Shown here: in pieces, positions 19,912 to 28,312 of the stretch
How positions within the stretch are numbered: position 1 is the stretch's first letter
Layout: each line of letters starts with the position of its first letter
From: Flavobacterium johnsoniae
GTDB lineage: Bacteria; Bacteroidota; Bacteroidia; Flavobacteriales; Flavobacteriaceae
Reading direction: 5' to 3'
DNA length: 64,000 nt
Assembly (NCBI RefSeq): GCF_001879205.1
Contig: NZ_MLFK01000009.1
Coordinates: 186,001 to 250,000, forward strand
The notes under the pieces: model-generated
Databases searched by the model: none
Seen by the model: only the letters and a program-made list of their open reading frames with translations
What the model was told of the DNA's origin: nothing
Program-made: the position numbers and the translations under genes

Positions 19912-20232
19912 TATATCCTTGACGGGACTTCGAACCATCGTTCAGCTCCGATTAAATCTCAGATAAAGCCACTTTAAGACTGTTTATTCTGAACAGACTA
20001 AGGATTTCTCGTGAAAAAATCGAACCACAAAATATTAGGTTGCAAAGGCCTGAAAAACCTACAAATTTGTGTATAAAAAAAGAGACAACTATATTATAGT
20101 TGTCTCCTTAAGTGATTGAAAGGTCAAATTTCAAAATTTTTTATCGATGATTTGAAGAGGTTGGCTTACTATAGGCAGTGTCTGGCTTTCATTGGCTTTA
20201 GTACTTTGGTTTGGATGCCCTGTTGGGGAAAG
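19912..20232 (+). repeat. Dispersed hairpin-tail repeat, copy 2 (long form)
   Basis: The fullest copy has three parts. A leading module (19912-20080, starting near GACGGGACTTCGAACCATCG) is shared with 50727-50890. A perfect 11-bp hairpin lies at 20082-20106 (GAGACAACTAT / ATAGTTGTCTC). A tail of ~120 bp ends TTTGGTTTGGATGCCCTGTTGG, shared with 12540-12655. No intact ORF on either strand. The gap 19818-20316 contains nothing else except the following terminator. Confidence 0.8.
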
Positions 20233-20253
20233 ATTTGATTAGCTAAAATTATA

Positions 20254-20288
20254 AACCACCATCGTCAAATAACTTTGGTGGTTTTTTA
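20254..20288 (+). terminator. Terminator between convergent units
   Basis: Arms AACCACCA and TGGTGGTT with a 14-nt loop, followed by TTTTTA. It lies between the plus-strand AraC unit and the end of the minus-strand DUF3570 operon. Confidence 0.7.
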
Positions 20289-20316
20289 ATGAATGTAATT
20301 TTGAATTAAGTTTTAA

Positions 20317-21501
20317 CTATTTGTATTTGATGTTAATGCTGATAATATCCGAAGTCATATTTGTAGTTCTGGTATAATGACCATAACGTATCTCCAAAGT
20401 ATTCCAGTGTTTAAGACCAAAGATTCCGTTTAGAGGTGTAAATTTTATTCCCATTCCAAAGAAACTGCTGTCAAACTTCGATAAATCATAATTGCTGGTA
20501 TAGTATTCATCAGCTGCAGTATGTTCTCCGTATGGTTTAAAATACTTCGTTCCTGTCTGGGTATAAAATCTGTAAAACGGACTCAGTGAAAACGCCTGGG
20601 TTAATTTCACAGGAATTTCAAGATCGGCAGTATGCGCTTTTAAGCTCCAGTCATCAGTGTAATATCTGTAATAAGCACGAATAATTATATTGTCTGCTAA
20701 GAAATAACTGGCTCTGATTCCCAGTGGAATTTTTAATCTGGTATTCGGCATTTTTTCCTGATGCACCGAACCATCTGCGAAATAAACCCTGTGAAAAGGA
20801 AGGCTTAAATATCCGTTTTGGCTGATTACATCGCCTACAAGTATTACCTGAAGGTTTTTGTTTACTACCTGAGAATAGCTTAAGGTTCCTGCAAAAGTAT
20901 TACGGTTGGCGCTGCCATAGCCTTCCTGGCCTGGAGGACGGAGTTCGACTGGTTCAATTAATTTTAACTGATCTATAAAGGTTTGAAACTTAGCTGTAAA
21001 CTCTCCGTTTCTGTCTTTTGATTTTTGTGAGAAGCTGATGTTTCCTCCGAAAGACTGATAATCAAACTCGGTTGATGATGAAACTCCGATCCCCAATGTT
21101 CTTCCTTTTTCTTCATTCTCTCTCCAATAAGTTAAAGACGGATAGAAGCGGTTGTCTGAAGAAGATGCAGATGAATTGGCACTCAAATCAATCATATCTG
21201 ATGATGCTGAAGTATAATGATCAATACCAGCTTCAATATCAAAAGTATGCTTAATTCCTGTTTCTCCGTATTTTACTAATTTAACATCAATGGTATTGGC
21301 AATATCAGTAAGATGTTCAGAACCAATGCCGCCAGTAACGGCAGAATTATTTCCGTCTTGTTTATAATAACTCGAAACCAGATTTACTTCTTCCAATTTT
21401 AATTTTTTGCTTTTGTAACTGGTTGAATCAGTAGGAACATTTTGCGCTCTTACCTGAAATAATGCCAATAAAGCAAACCCTGTTATGAATATCCTTTTCA
21501 T
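20317..21501 (-). CDS. DUF3570 outer-membrane beta-barrel-like protein
   Basis: 394 residues with a signal peptide (cleaved after VRAQ, ~20) and alternating amphipathic strands typical of an outer-membrane barrel. It ends in an aromatic-basic strand (IISINIKYK). The sequence and its place next to DUF4266 and ApbE identify DUF3570. Function is unknown. It is the last gene of a four-gene operon, 18 bases after the DUF4266 gene, and probably forms the outer-membrane part of a redox system with the upstream products. Confidence 0.85.
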   Translation of the reverse strand: MKRIFITGFALLALFQVRAQNVPTDSTSYKSKKLKLEEVNLVSSYYKQDGNNSAVTGGIGSEHLTDIANTIDVKLVKYGETGIKHTFDIEAGIDHYTSASSDMIDLSANSSASSSDNRFYPSLTYWRENEEKGRTLGIGVSSSTEFDYQSFGGNISFSQKSKDRNGEFTAKFQTFIDQLKLIEPVELRPPGQEGYGSANRNTFAGTLSYSQVVNKNLQVILVGDVISQNGYLSLPFHRVYFADGSVHQEKMPNTRLKIPLGIRASYFLADNIIIRAYYRYYTDDWSLKAHTADLEIPVKLTQAFSLSPFYRFYTQTGTKYFKPYGEHTAADEYYTSNYDLSKFDSSFFGMGIKFTPLNGIFGLKHWNTLEIRYGHYTRTTNMTSDIISINIKYK

Positions 21502-21519
21502 TTTTTTATCGTATGAAAA

Positions 21520-21753
21520 TTAGTTACACCCGCAGCCGCCGCCGCTTTTTCCTGAATTAGCTCCGGAAGCTCCTTCGCGGTAGGATTGAAAACTGAGTTC
21601 TGTTTTTTCGATTTTCCTGTTGGAAAGCACCATTTCAGAATCGTTGATTTTTCCCTTCTGGTATTCTTTTACTGATGTGCAGGAGGTGAGCAGAATGCCT
21701 GTAAAAGCAATGCTGCCGCATAATACGAGCGCTTTTTGTTTTGGCTTTTTCAT
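21520..21753 (-). CDS. DUF4266 lipoprotein with C-terminal GGGCGCN
   Basis: 77 residues: a lipoprotein signal with lipobox LTSC (Cys25), a short helix and a Gly/Ser tail ending GKSGGGCGCN. The terminal Cys pair looks made for metal or thiol chemistry. The nearby ASGAN resembles, loosely, the S/T-G-A-S/T motif that ApbE flavinylates; this is a guess. Its start overlaps the ApbE stop by 4 bases, so translation is coupled. Confidence 0.85.
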   Translation of the reverse strand: MKKPKQKALVLCGSIAFTGILLTSCTSVKEYQKGKINDSEMVLSNRKIEKTELSFQSYREGASGANSGKSGGGCGCN

Positions 21754-22700
21754 TTCAGGTTGATGTTTTTTGAAGTGTAAATTTTGTTGTTATCGTCTAT
21801 TATTATGCAATATAGATCAGGTATCTGATCTATTAAAAACAAGCCTGCCTTAATTCCCATAACCGCTATAGGAGTTGCCATTGCATCTGCAAATTCTGCG
21901 TTTGAGGCAATAATGGTCACACTTTTTATTCCGGTTATTGGCAGTCCTGTTTTTGGGTCAATGGTATGCGAATATTTTTTGCCATTAATGGTTACGAACT
22001 TTTCATAGTTGCCAGAGGTTGCTACCGCTTTATTGGATATTTCCATATATGAAAAAGCACCATTTGGAGCGTCAGGATTTGCGACACCAATGGTCCATTT
22101 TTTTCCATCAGGCTGCAGTCCCCATGCAGATAGATCCCCACTCGCATTTATAATGCCGCTTTGAACATTGTTTCTGATTAGGACTTGTTTTGCCATTTCA
22201 GCCGCATAACCTTTTCCGATTCCTCCAAAACCAATCCGCATTCCTTTTTCTTTTAGAAATACAGTTGTGTTTTCTTTGTCCAGAATGATATTTCTGTAAT
22301 CAATAAGGTGCACCATTTTTAAGGCCGTTTCGGCGTCTGGCAGCTTGGTCATTGTTTTGTCAAAATTCCAAAGACTTTTGTCTATACTTCCATAAGAAAT
22401 ATCAAATGCACCTTGTGTAATTTTTGAAATTCCAATAGACCGTTCGATAAGATTAAAAACTTCCAAATCTACTTCTACGGGTTTAACTCCTGCATTTTCA
22501 TTAATTAGGTTCGTCTGACTATCTGCCTTATAAGTAGTCAAAAGTTTTTCGATCCGCCTGATTTCTTCAATAGCGAGATTAATATTCTCATTTGCTTTTT
22601 TCTCATTTTCAGCTACAACTGTAATGGTAAAGTTGTTTCCCATGAGTTTTAGAGACTGCGAATATTTTTGCTTTTTTGATATGTTATTTTCGGCTTTCAC
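21750..22700 (-). CDS. apbE: ApbE-type FAD:protein FMN transferase
   Basis: 316 residues. ApbE signatures: LMGNNFTITV near the N-terminus, FGGIGKGYAAEMAKQ, ASGDLSAWG, SHTIDPKTGLPI and ADAMATPIAVMG. ApbE moves FMN from FAD to a Ser/Thr of a redox protein, with Mg2+. The start is GTG at 22700, with an in-frame stop three codons upstream. The protein therefore has no signal peptide, unlike most ApbE proteins, which act outside the cytoplasm. It overlaps the thioredoxin gene by 17 bases and DUF4266 by 4. Confidence 0.92.
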   Translation of the reverse strand: MKAENNISKKQKYSQSLKLMGNNFTITVVAENEKKANENINLAIEEIRRIEKLLTTYKADSQTNLINENAGVKPVEVDLEVFNLIERSIGISKITQGAFDISYGSIDKSLWNFDKTMTKLPDAETALKMVHLIDYRNIILDKENTTVFLKEKGMRIGFGGIGKGYAAEMAKQVLIRNNVQSGIINASGDLSAWGLQPDGKKWTIGVANPDAPNGAFSYMEISNKAVATSGNYEKFVTINGKKYSHTIDPKTGLPITGIKSVTIIASNAEFADAMATPIAVMGIKAGLFLIDQIPDLYCIIIDDNNKIYTSKNINLK

Positions 22701-23118
22701 AGATCGCTTTTATTTCGGCAGTCCATTCTTCAGGTGAGGTTTCAGGTTTTCCATGCCAGGTTTGGATTACTTTGCCATCAGCATCCAGAAGAAGCGTTAA
22801 AGGAAAACTACCTTCTTTATTATATATTTCGGCTAAATCTTCGTTTCGTTTTATCTGTTCAGGAGTTCCAATATTTTTCTTTTTTCTTGGAAAATCAGCA
22901 TTCACCAAAACTAAATTTTCATTTGCCATCTCTGTGAACACCTGACTTTCAAAATATTCTTTTCGTGTTAGAATACAGGGGCCGCACCAGTCTGAACCAG
23001 AGAAATTCAATAGGATTAATTCATGCTTTTCCTTTGCAATTTTTTTTGCATTATTAAAGTCAGGTTCCCAATTTATAGGAAGCACGGTTAATAATAGAAA
23101 CAATGTAATGAGTTTCAT
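22684..23118 (-). CDS. Exported thioredoxin-family protein
   Basis: 144 residues with a short signal peptide (MKLITLFLLLTVLP). The thioredoxin fold has FSGSDWCGPCILTRKEYF as active site and FPLTLLLDADG as the cis-Pro region. It is a small single-domain periplasmic reductant of the DsbD-gamma/Thioredoxin_7 type. As first gene of the operon it may keep the DUF4266 cysteines reduced; this is inferred from context. Confidence 0.9.
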   Translation of the reverse strand: MKLITLFLLLTVLPINWEPDFNNAKKIAKEKHELILLNFSGSDWCGPCILTRKEYFESQVFTEMANENLVLVNADFPRKKKNIGTPEQIKRNEDLAEIYNKEGSFPLTLLLDADGKVIQTWHGKPETSPEEWTAEIKAICESRK

Positions 23119-23248
23119 TTTACTGGTTGTTTTTAGGTATATACGAAATAACGAATTGTTACATGTCTTATTTTTTTTTATCGCTTAAGATTTGATTAAT
23201 ATTTTGAAGTTATATTGTTCTTTTTTTTGGATTAAATTACTTGAAATT

Positions 23249-23280
23249 CAAAAATATGCTATTGTTTCTTGTATTGACAA
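23249..23280 (-). promoter_or_regulatory. Promoter of the Trx-ApbE-DUF4266-DUF3570 operon
   Basis: On the minus strand, TTG at 23280-23278, a 21-bp spacer, then TATTTTTG at 23256-23249. This is a full match to the Bacteroidota TTG-N(17-23)-TAnnTTTG promoter. It predicts an mRNA start near 23242, about 125 bases before the thioredoxin start. Confidence 0.6.
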
Positions 23281-23283
23281 TAG
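23259..23283. promoter_or_regulatory. Inverted repeat over the -33 region (possible operator)
   Basis: CTATTGT-N11-ACAATAG, a perfect 7-bp inverted repeat that covers the -33 TTG of the predicted operon promoter. Its position suits a repressor site. No regulator gene in the window is an obvious partner. Confidence 0.4.
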
Positions 23284-23361
23284 TCAAATTGATTCTTCAA
23301 GTTAAATTTAAAAGTACGTACTGGTATTTAATTTCAAAATGTTTTTAATCACTTTTCAAAT

Positions 23362-23404
23362 TGATCAGCATCATTTTTAATTCTGCTTTATTATTTCAAA
23401 TTTG
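23362..23404 (+). promoter_or_regulatory. FNR-type box plus -7 element before BON gene 1
   Basis: Box TGATCAGCATCA (23362-23373), preceded by T to give TTGAT. The -7-like element CAAATTTG (23397-23404) starts 29.5 bp from the box centre. There is no -33 TTG at normal spacing; the box takes its place, as expected for a class II activator. It should drive the BON-BON-LOG operon. Confidence 0.65.
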
Positions 23405-23468
23405 CTTAAAGATCCGGGTCTTAAAGTGACTTGGAATTTAGTTTCAGTAAAATTTAAAAATTTTTGCC

Positions 23469-24128
23469 ATGAAAAAAAATAATGATGTTTTACGTAAAGA
23501 AGTAGTAGAGGCCATCAAATGGGAGCCCCTGCTGCGCTCAAATGAAATTGATGTTACTGTTCAAGATGGTATTGTTACTCTTGGTGGAACAGTAGATAAC
23601 TACACTCAAAAAAAAGAGGCGGAGCAGGCAGTTAAAAGTATTGCAGGTGTGACGGGAGTTGTAGACGATATTAAAGTTGATTTATTTTTTTCAGCTATTA
23701 AAAGCGATACCGAAATTACTGCCGCTGTTAGTAAGGCACTGCATGAAAACTGGGCCGTTCCTGATCATCGAATACAAGTTACCGTCGAGAATGGATGGGT
23801 AACACTAGAGGGAATTTTACATTGGAATTTTCAAAGAAAAGCAGCTGATAATGCTATTCGATATCTGGCAGGAGTAAGAGGAGTGATTGACAATATAAAA
23901 ATAGAAGCTGAAATAAAAGACGACCTGACAAAAGAGATAGTAGAGAAAGCTCTCCGCCTCAGCTGGATTCTTGATTTTGATAACATTAAAGTGAGGGTCG
24001 AAGGCAAAACAATATACCTCAGCGGTATTGTTGATTCTCTTTTTCAAAAGGATGAAGCAGAAAGAATTGCATGGAATACGCCTGGTGTATGGTATGTAGA
24101 TAATGAGATTGTGGTAGAGTTTAATTAA
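23469..24128 (+). CDS. Triple BON-domain protein
   Basis: 219 residues forming three BON domains of about 70 residues each (near 5-70, 76-145, 148-217), each with the V-x-V-x-x-G-x-V-x-L-x-G pattern (e.g. VTVQDGIVTLGGTVDN, VTVENGWVTLEG). No signal peptide, unlike E. coli OsmY. BON domains bind lipids or membranes and go with stress responses. The FNR-type box is 95 bases upstream. It is followed 24 bases later by a paralogue. Confidence 0.9.
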   Translation: MKKNNDVLRKEVVEAIKWEPLLRSNEIDVTVQDGIVTLGGTVDNYTQKKEAEQAVKSIAGVTGVVDDIKVDLFFSAIKSDTEITAAVSKALHENWAVPDHRIQVTVENGWVTLEGILHWNFQRKAADNAIRYLAGVRGVIDNIKIEAEIKDDLTKEIVEKALRLSWILDFDNIKVRVEGKTIYLSGIVDSLFQKDEAERIAWNTPGVWYVDNEIVVEFN

Positions 24129-24152
24129 TATGCAGAAACTAATACATCAGAT

Positions 24153-24824
24153 ATGAAAAGTAATGAAGTTTTACAAAGGGAGGTGCAGGAAGCAATTAAA
24201 TCAGAACCGTTGCTGCATCCAGCAGAAATTGGCGTGATAGTAAAAGAAGCAATAGTAACTCTTACAGGAGATGTTGATTCACTTGTGAAGAAAAAAGAGG
24301 CCCTGCATGCTGCCAAGAAAATTAAAGGCATCGCTGCAATTGTAGATGAAATCAAGGTTTTTATTGAAAAGTCTGCTGTGATTTCAGATCAAAAGATTGC
24401 TGAACAGGTTGTTAGTACTTTTAATGAAAATCATATTATACCCAAAAAAGCTGTCTGCATTACGGTAGAAAGCGGCTGGGTTACTCTTGATGGAATTTTA
24501 CCTTGGAATTTTCAAAGAGATATTGCTGCGGAACTTGTCGAAAATCAAAAAGGAATAGCAGGAGTAACGAATAATATTAAACTTAGGCGAGAAACATTTC
24601 ATCCTGTAGAAAAAGAGCTGCTTGAGAAAGCACTTCAAAGACATTGGGCTCTAGATCTGGATGAAATAAATATTGAGGTTGCAGGAGCGACGGTTCAATT
24701 ATCTGGAATTGTGGGCTCTATTTTTCAAAAAGAAGAAGCTGAAAAAATTGCGTACAAAACCCCGGGAGTAATCAAAGTGATAAATCATTTAAAAGTGAAT
24801 CTGGAACAGCCGTATCTATGTTAA
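24153..24824 (+). CDS. Triple BON-domain protein (paralogue)
   Basis: 223 residues with the same three-BON layout; the middle domain (VESGWVTLDGILPWNFQR) is the best conserved. It has about the length of its neighbour and of the 28608 gene. No signal peptide. It lies between the first BON gene and the LOG-family gene, 19 bases from the latter, and is probably cotranscribed with both. Confidence 0.9.
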   Translation: MKSNEVLQREVQEAIKSEPLLHPAEIGVIVKEAIVTLTGDVDSLVKKKEALHAAKKIKGIAAIVDEIKVFIEKSAVISDQKIAEQVVSTFNENHIIPKKAVCITVESGWVTLDGILPWNFQRDIAAELVENQKGIAGVTNNIKLRRETFHPVEKELLEKALQRHWALDLDEINIEVAGATVQLSGIVGSIFQKEEAEKIAYKTPGVIKVINHLKVNLEQPYLC

Positions 24825-24843
24825 GAAATTTAAAATCTAAGCC

Positions 24844-25554
24844 ATGAAAAATGTAAAACCTAGCAGCTATTCATCAGAAATTCAGTTTTTAGAAGGCCCG
24901 CAGTCTAGGTTGACCGAACTGAGGTTTATATTAGTTATTTTGTGGGAACTGATAAGATGCTTCAGAAAATTGTACACTATTGGTCCTTGTATTACTTTTT
25001 TTGGATCTGCTCGTTTTAAAGAAGATCATCCTTATTATGAATTTACAAGAAAAGCTGCGGGTGAGTTTGCTAAACTTGGTTTTACTATAATGACAGGAGG
25101 CGGGCCGGGTCTTATGGAAGCTGCAAACCTGGGAGCAAAACAGGTTGGAGGAAAATCAGTGGGCTGCAATATAAAACTTCCTATTGATCAGATGCCAAAT
25201 TCCTACCTCGACAAGTGGGTTGTGGCAAAACATTTTTTCATTCGTAAGATACTTTTAGTAAAATATTCCTTTGCCTTTGTAGTGATGCCAGGTGGTTTTG
25301 GAACGCTCGATGAATATTTTGAAGCGCTTACGCTGATACAGACCGGAAAGATTAAAAACTTTCCTATTATTATATTCAATGCAGCATATCATAAAAATCT
25401 AATTGAACATATTAACCTTATGAAACAGCAGGGAACTATAAACGAACTAGATTCAAAATTATTCTTAGTAACGGACGATATTGAAGAAGCTAGGCTTTAT
25501 ATCATGGAGCATAGTATTAAACATTACGGCCTGAAACCAAAATTTCAAATTTAA
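24844..25554 (+). CDS. LOG-family (TIGR00730) Rossmann protein
   Basis: 236 residues. Family signatures are TGGGPGLMEAANLGAKQ and PGGFGTLDEYFEALTLIQ. Proteins with these PGGxGT motifs are nucleoside 5'-monophosphate phosphoribohydrolases (LOG, cytokinin-activating type) or PpnN-like nucleotide nucleosidases; many are misannotated as lysine decarboxylases. In bacterial stress regions a nucleotide-recycling role is likely. It is the third gene of the BON operon. Confidence 0.88.
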   Translation: MKNVKPSSYSSEIQFLEGPQSRLTELRFILVILWELIRCFRKLYTIGPCITFFGSARFKEDHPYYEFTRKAAGEFAKLGFTIMTGGGPGLMEAANLGAKQVGGKSVGCNIKLPIDQMPNSYLDKWVVAKHFFIRKILLVKYSFAFVVMPGGFGTLDEYFEALTLIQTGKIKNFPIIIFNAAYHKNLIEHINLMKQQGTINELDSKLFLVTDDIEEARLYIMEHSIKHYGLKPKFQI

Positions 25555-25613
25555 ATTTTATATCTTTTAAACAGTTTAAATCAAATTCTATACTGCTAGC
25601 AGATTTGTAACGA

Positions 25614-26267
25614 CTACATTTTTTTGTTCTTTTGCTTATAAACATCGATAATTACATTATGTTCCAGCATATCATTTATTATTAATCTGCCATATTCATG
25701 TGCAAGAGCAGGAGCACTAAAAGGATTAAAAGACTGGGTCTTGGCTGAATATACTAATTCTTGATTTGGCATTACAAACAGACTGCTTTCCCAAAAATAA
25801 TAAGTGTTATTTACATAATATCCGTGTTCATTTATTTTGCTATATATGGCATTATAATAAACATCAAAATTATTAGTATCGGTTTCTGCAGCGTCAAACA
25901 TGCTTTTAGGGGCATGATAGGTTTCTTTTTGTTTGTCAAGCAGTACAATGGTTAAAACAGCAATAATTCCATTTTGCTTTAACTCTTTTATTATCTCTTT
26001 TTGATCCTGGCCCTCATATGTTTCAAAATTATAAATATCGGTGGAGGCAGCAGCATCGTAGCCAAGATTACACAATTCGTCAGCCAGATGATTCTCCATT
26101 TTCTGCTGCAATCTTTTATCAGATTCTGGTATTAAGCCAACTACTATAATGCGGCCATGCTGCAGACTAGATGCTTGTGTGGAGTGCCAACTGCTGGTAA
26201 TATTTGAACTGGAACATTGAACAAAAAAGACCGAGAATATTAAAAGACTGTATACAAGTGGTTTCAT
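25614..26267 (-). CDS. Lipoprotein resembling DUF4136
   Basis: 217 residues with a lipoprotein signal (lipobox FVQC, Cys18). The mature start SSSNITSSWHS and the following I-x-V-V-G-L strand resemble the DUF4136 type of outer-membrane lipoprotein. Function unknown. An FNR-like box with a -7 element lies 37-79 bases upstream, so it probably belongs to the stress regulon. Confidence 0.75.
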   Translation of the reverse strand: MKPLVYSLLIFSVFFVQCSSSNITSSWHSTQASSLQHGRIIVVGLIPESDKRLQQKMENHLADELCNLGYDAAASTDIYNFETYEGQDQKEIIKELKQNGIIAVLTIVLLDKQKETYHAPKSMFDAAETDTNNFDVYYNAIYSKINEHGYYVNNTYYFWESSLFVMPNQELVYSAKTQSFNPFSAPALAHEYGRLIINDMLEHNVIIDVYKQKNKKM

Positions 26268-26303
26268 ATCGTTTTTTAGAATTAGAATTAGTTTTCAATA
26301 AGC

Positions 26304-26346
26304 TAAAATTACGATTTACAGCTCGATCAAAATATGACCACAATCA
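26304..26346 (-). promoter_or_regulatory. FNR-like box plus -7 element before the DUF4136-like gene
   Basis: Box TGACCACAATCA (26335-26346; one mismatch to TGAT-N4-ATCA). On the minus strand, TAATTTTA occupies 26311-26304 and matches TAnnTTTG in five of six positions. Centre-to-element spacing is 29.5 bp, as in the other sites of this island. The predicted mRNA start is ~30 bases before the gene. Confidence 0.5.
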
Positions 26347-26422
26347 CCATTTGAGAATATAAATTTTAAACGGTAGGATACTGCTTCAATGAATATTATA
26401 TAATTTTTAAACAGCAAAAAGA

Positions 26423-26869
26423 ATGAATGCAAAATTTAACATCTTGGGTGCTATAACTTTACTGTTATATTCCTGCCAGAATAAAAACTCGCTAAGTGAG
26501 GAAGTGCTTAATACAGATTCATTAATGAAAACAAAAAACATAGAGCAGCAGACTCTCAAAAAATGGTTTTCATTTAATAGAGAATCAGATAGTATAATTA
26601 CATCAGCTGAATTGATTATCATCCATCAAGAGAAAGGTATGGAGATACAAGGAAAGAATAAGAGCAGAGAAAAGAGGCTGCATGAAGCGAAATACCACCT
26701 TGAAGAATTAAAAAGAAGGGTTAATTATATTAAGGAGTATGAAATTAGCACTGACAGTTTTAATTCCTCAGTTGTACATACGTTAGATTCACTGCAATTA
26801 GATTATCTCCAGGAAAAACTTAAACTTGAAGCTTCTTTATGTGAATTTCAAGAGTTTACTATGCCGTGA
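26423..26869 (+). CDS. Small coiled-coil lipoprotein (paralogue A)
   Basis: 148 residues with lipobox LLYSC (Cys18). The mature part is charged and helical, with KWFSFNRESDSIITSAELII and a C-terminal coiled-coil-like stretch (LEELKRRVNYIKEYE, LDSLQLDYLQEKLKLE). The gene at 41905 is a clear paralogue with the same motifs. I do not recognise a named family. The two copies bracket the stress island, suggesting a shared envelope role. Confidence 0.75.
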   Translation: MNAKFNILGAITLLLYSCQNKNSLSEEVLNTDSLMKTKNIEQQTLKKWFSFNRESDSIITSAELIIIHQEKGMEIQGKNKSREKRLHEAKYHLEELKRRVNYIKEYEISTDSFNSSVVHTLDSLQLDYLQEKLKLEASLCEFQEFTMP

Positions 26870-26896
26870 ATCGGTTATCTGGTTAAACAGCTGCAA

Positions 26897-26938
26897 GAAG
26901 ATCAGATATCAAATTGTTTTTGATCTTCCTTTTATTTT
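26897..26938 (+). terminator. Terminator after the small lipoprotein
   Basis: Arms GAAGATCA (26897-26904) and TGATCTTC (26921-26928) followed by CTTTTATTTT. It lies between convergent genes, overlapping the last codons of the minus-strand stress protein. Confidence 0.65.
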
Positions 26939-27762
26939 CTAAACACCAGCATAGGGGTTTTGGTGTCAAAGCCCTTTTCAGAAGTTTTAATAGATTGAAA
27001 AAGCTGTTCAAACCAGCTTCGGTCTTCTTTGGCAAACATGGTTATCATAGACGGTTTGGTTTTCATGATGTCAATTTGAAGGTGACGCAGTAAAGAAATT
27101 TCGGGCTTTAATTTTTTAAAGTAGAAAGAGACTTTCTCTGATTTGAATTTATGAGTAATTAGTTTAAACTTTTTATTGATCTCATCCTGGTTGGTAAAAT
27201 AGTCATAATGATAAATCGCAATTGATGCATTAAATGATGCTGCGAATTTTTTAATCAAAGGCAGTTCTGTATTGATGTTTTCAATATCAGATGGATAAAG
27301 GACAGAAGTTAAAGATTTCATTCTGTAATATTTAGGGACAACCAAAACCGGAACAGGCGAAACATGCAATATTTCGTTAGTATGACTGCCTAATAATTTA
27401 TGCACCAAACCGCCCCCTCGTGTACTCATGCAGATATAATCAGCCTTAATCTTCACAGCACAATCAATAATAGCCTCATTAACATTCAGCTTACTCTCTG
27501 CTGTGTAACTTACTTTACCGGGCTGTTTACCAGTTTGTCTGTAAAGGGTGTGTATAAATTTAATCAGACCTGTTTCCAGTATTTTAGTATCCGTTTCGGG
27601 AAGATCTGCAAAGGTAACGGCTGAAAAAGGATCCAGAATAAACGATGTATTTACATAAAGAAATGCAAGTTCGTATCCTGTTTGGGAAGCCAGCTGTATG
27701 GCAAAGCGCACCGCAGGTTTGGAATTATAGGATAAGTCGGTTGTAACAAGTATTTTTTTCAT
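26932..27762 (-). CDS. Universal stress protein, two UspA domains
   Basis: 276 residues. The first UspA domain (~1-145) keeps the ATP-binding type G-2x-G-9x-(S/T) region in STRGGGLVHKLLGSHTNEIL. The second (~150-275) is shorter and lacks this motif. Such tandem proteins are induced in growth arrest and low oxygen. It is the last gene of a five-gene minus-strand run that starts at the FNR-box region near 29.98 kb. Confidence 0.9.
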   Translation of the reverse strand: MKKILVTTDLSYNSKPAVRFAIQLASQTGYELAFLYVNTSFILDPFSAVTFADLPETDTKILETGLIKFIHTLYRQTGKQPGKVSYTAESKLNVNEAIIDCAVKIKADYICMSTRGGGLVHKLLGSHTNEILHVSPVPVLVVPKYYRMKSLTSVLYPSDIENINTELPLIKKFAASFNASIAIYHYDYFTNQDEINKKFKLITHKFKSEKVSFYFKKLKPEISLLRHLQIDIMKTKPSMITMFAKEDRSWFEQLFQSIKTSEKGFDTKTPMLVFRK

Positions 27763-27783
27763 TTGTTATAAGTATTTATGCTG

Positions 27784-28260
27784 TTAGTTGGAATCAAAAT
27801 TCATTTCATTTATATATAAATTTACTTTCTTCCATTGTCTGCTGTTAATTTTAGCTGTATCAATGTCAGTAGTCCAGTCTAATCCGGGAAATAATTTTAA
27901 GCGGTTTATGACTCGTTTTTTGTATCCAAAAGAAAAACGATCGCCCCGCATTTGAAATTCTATAGTTTTGTGATAGTTGTCCTTATTTTGGTAAAGAACG
28001 GTCTGCGTTTTCCAGTCGCCTGCCCAAGTTAAAAAAGATTGTATGTAACACAGACATCCAACAAGTAAGATTGTCAATACTCTTGACTTTATAGTTTTTA
28101 ATTTTCCAAAAAGCTGACCTGCTATAAAAATAAATGAAATTGCGGCGGTTAATAATATTACAAAATGTATAATAGAATTATTAATATATAAATCTGTATA
28201 GCGATTCATAAGCAGTAAAACCGATGTAAATAGAAATACGGTATAAAGCAAAGTTTTCAT
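27784..28260 (-). CDS. Hypothetical membrane protein
   Basis: 158 residues with three hydrophobic segments (about 3-20, 30-52, 62-80) and a charged C-terminal half (FGYKKRVINRLKLFPG) without membrane segments. Family not recognised. It is placed between the 54-residue membrane protein and the universal stress protein with short gaps, so probably cotranscribed. Confidence 0.7.
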   Translation of the reverse strand: MKTLLYTVFLFTSVLLLMNRYTDLYINNSIIHFVILLTAAISFIFIAGQLFGKLKTIKSRVLTILLVGCLCYIQSFLTWAGDWKTQTVLYQNKDNYHKTIEFQMRGDRFSFGYKKRVINRLKLFPGLDWTTDIDTAKINSRQWKKVNLYINEMNFDSN

Positions 28261-28312
28261 TGTCTGTTATAGTAAAAGAAATAAAGTAAAAACACAAAAC
28301 TGTCTTTAAAAA

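Noticed and set aside
19925..19950. tRNA T-arm-like TTCGAACC in the repeat head (also at 50748)
   Set aside because: No acceptor, D or anticodon stems can be formed around it on either strand.
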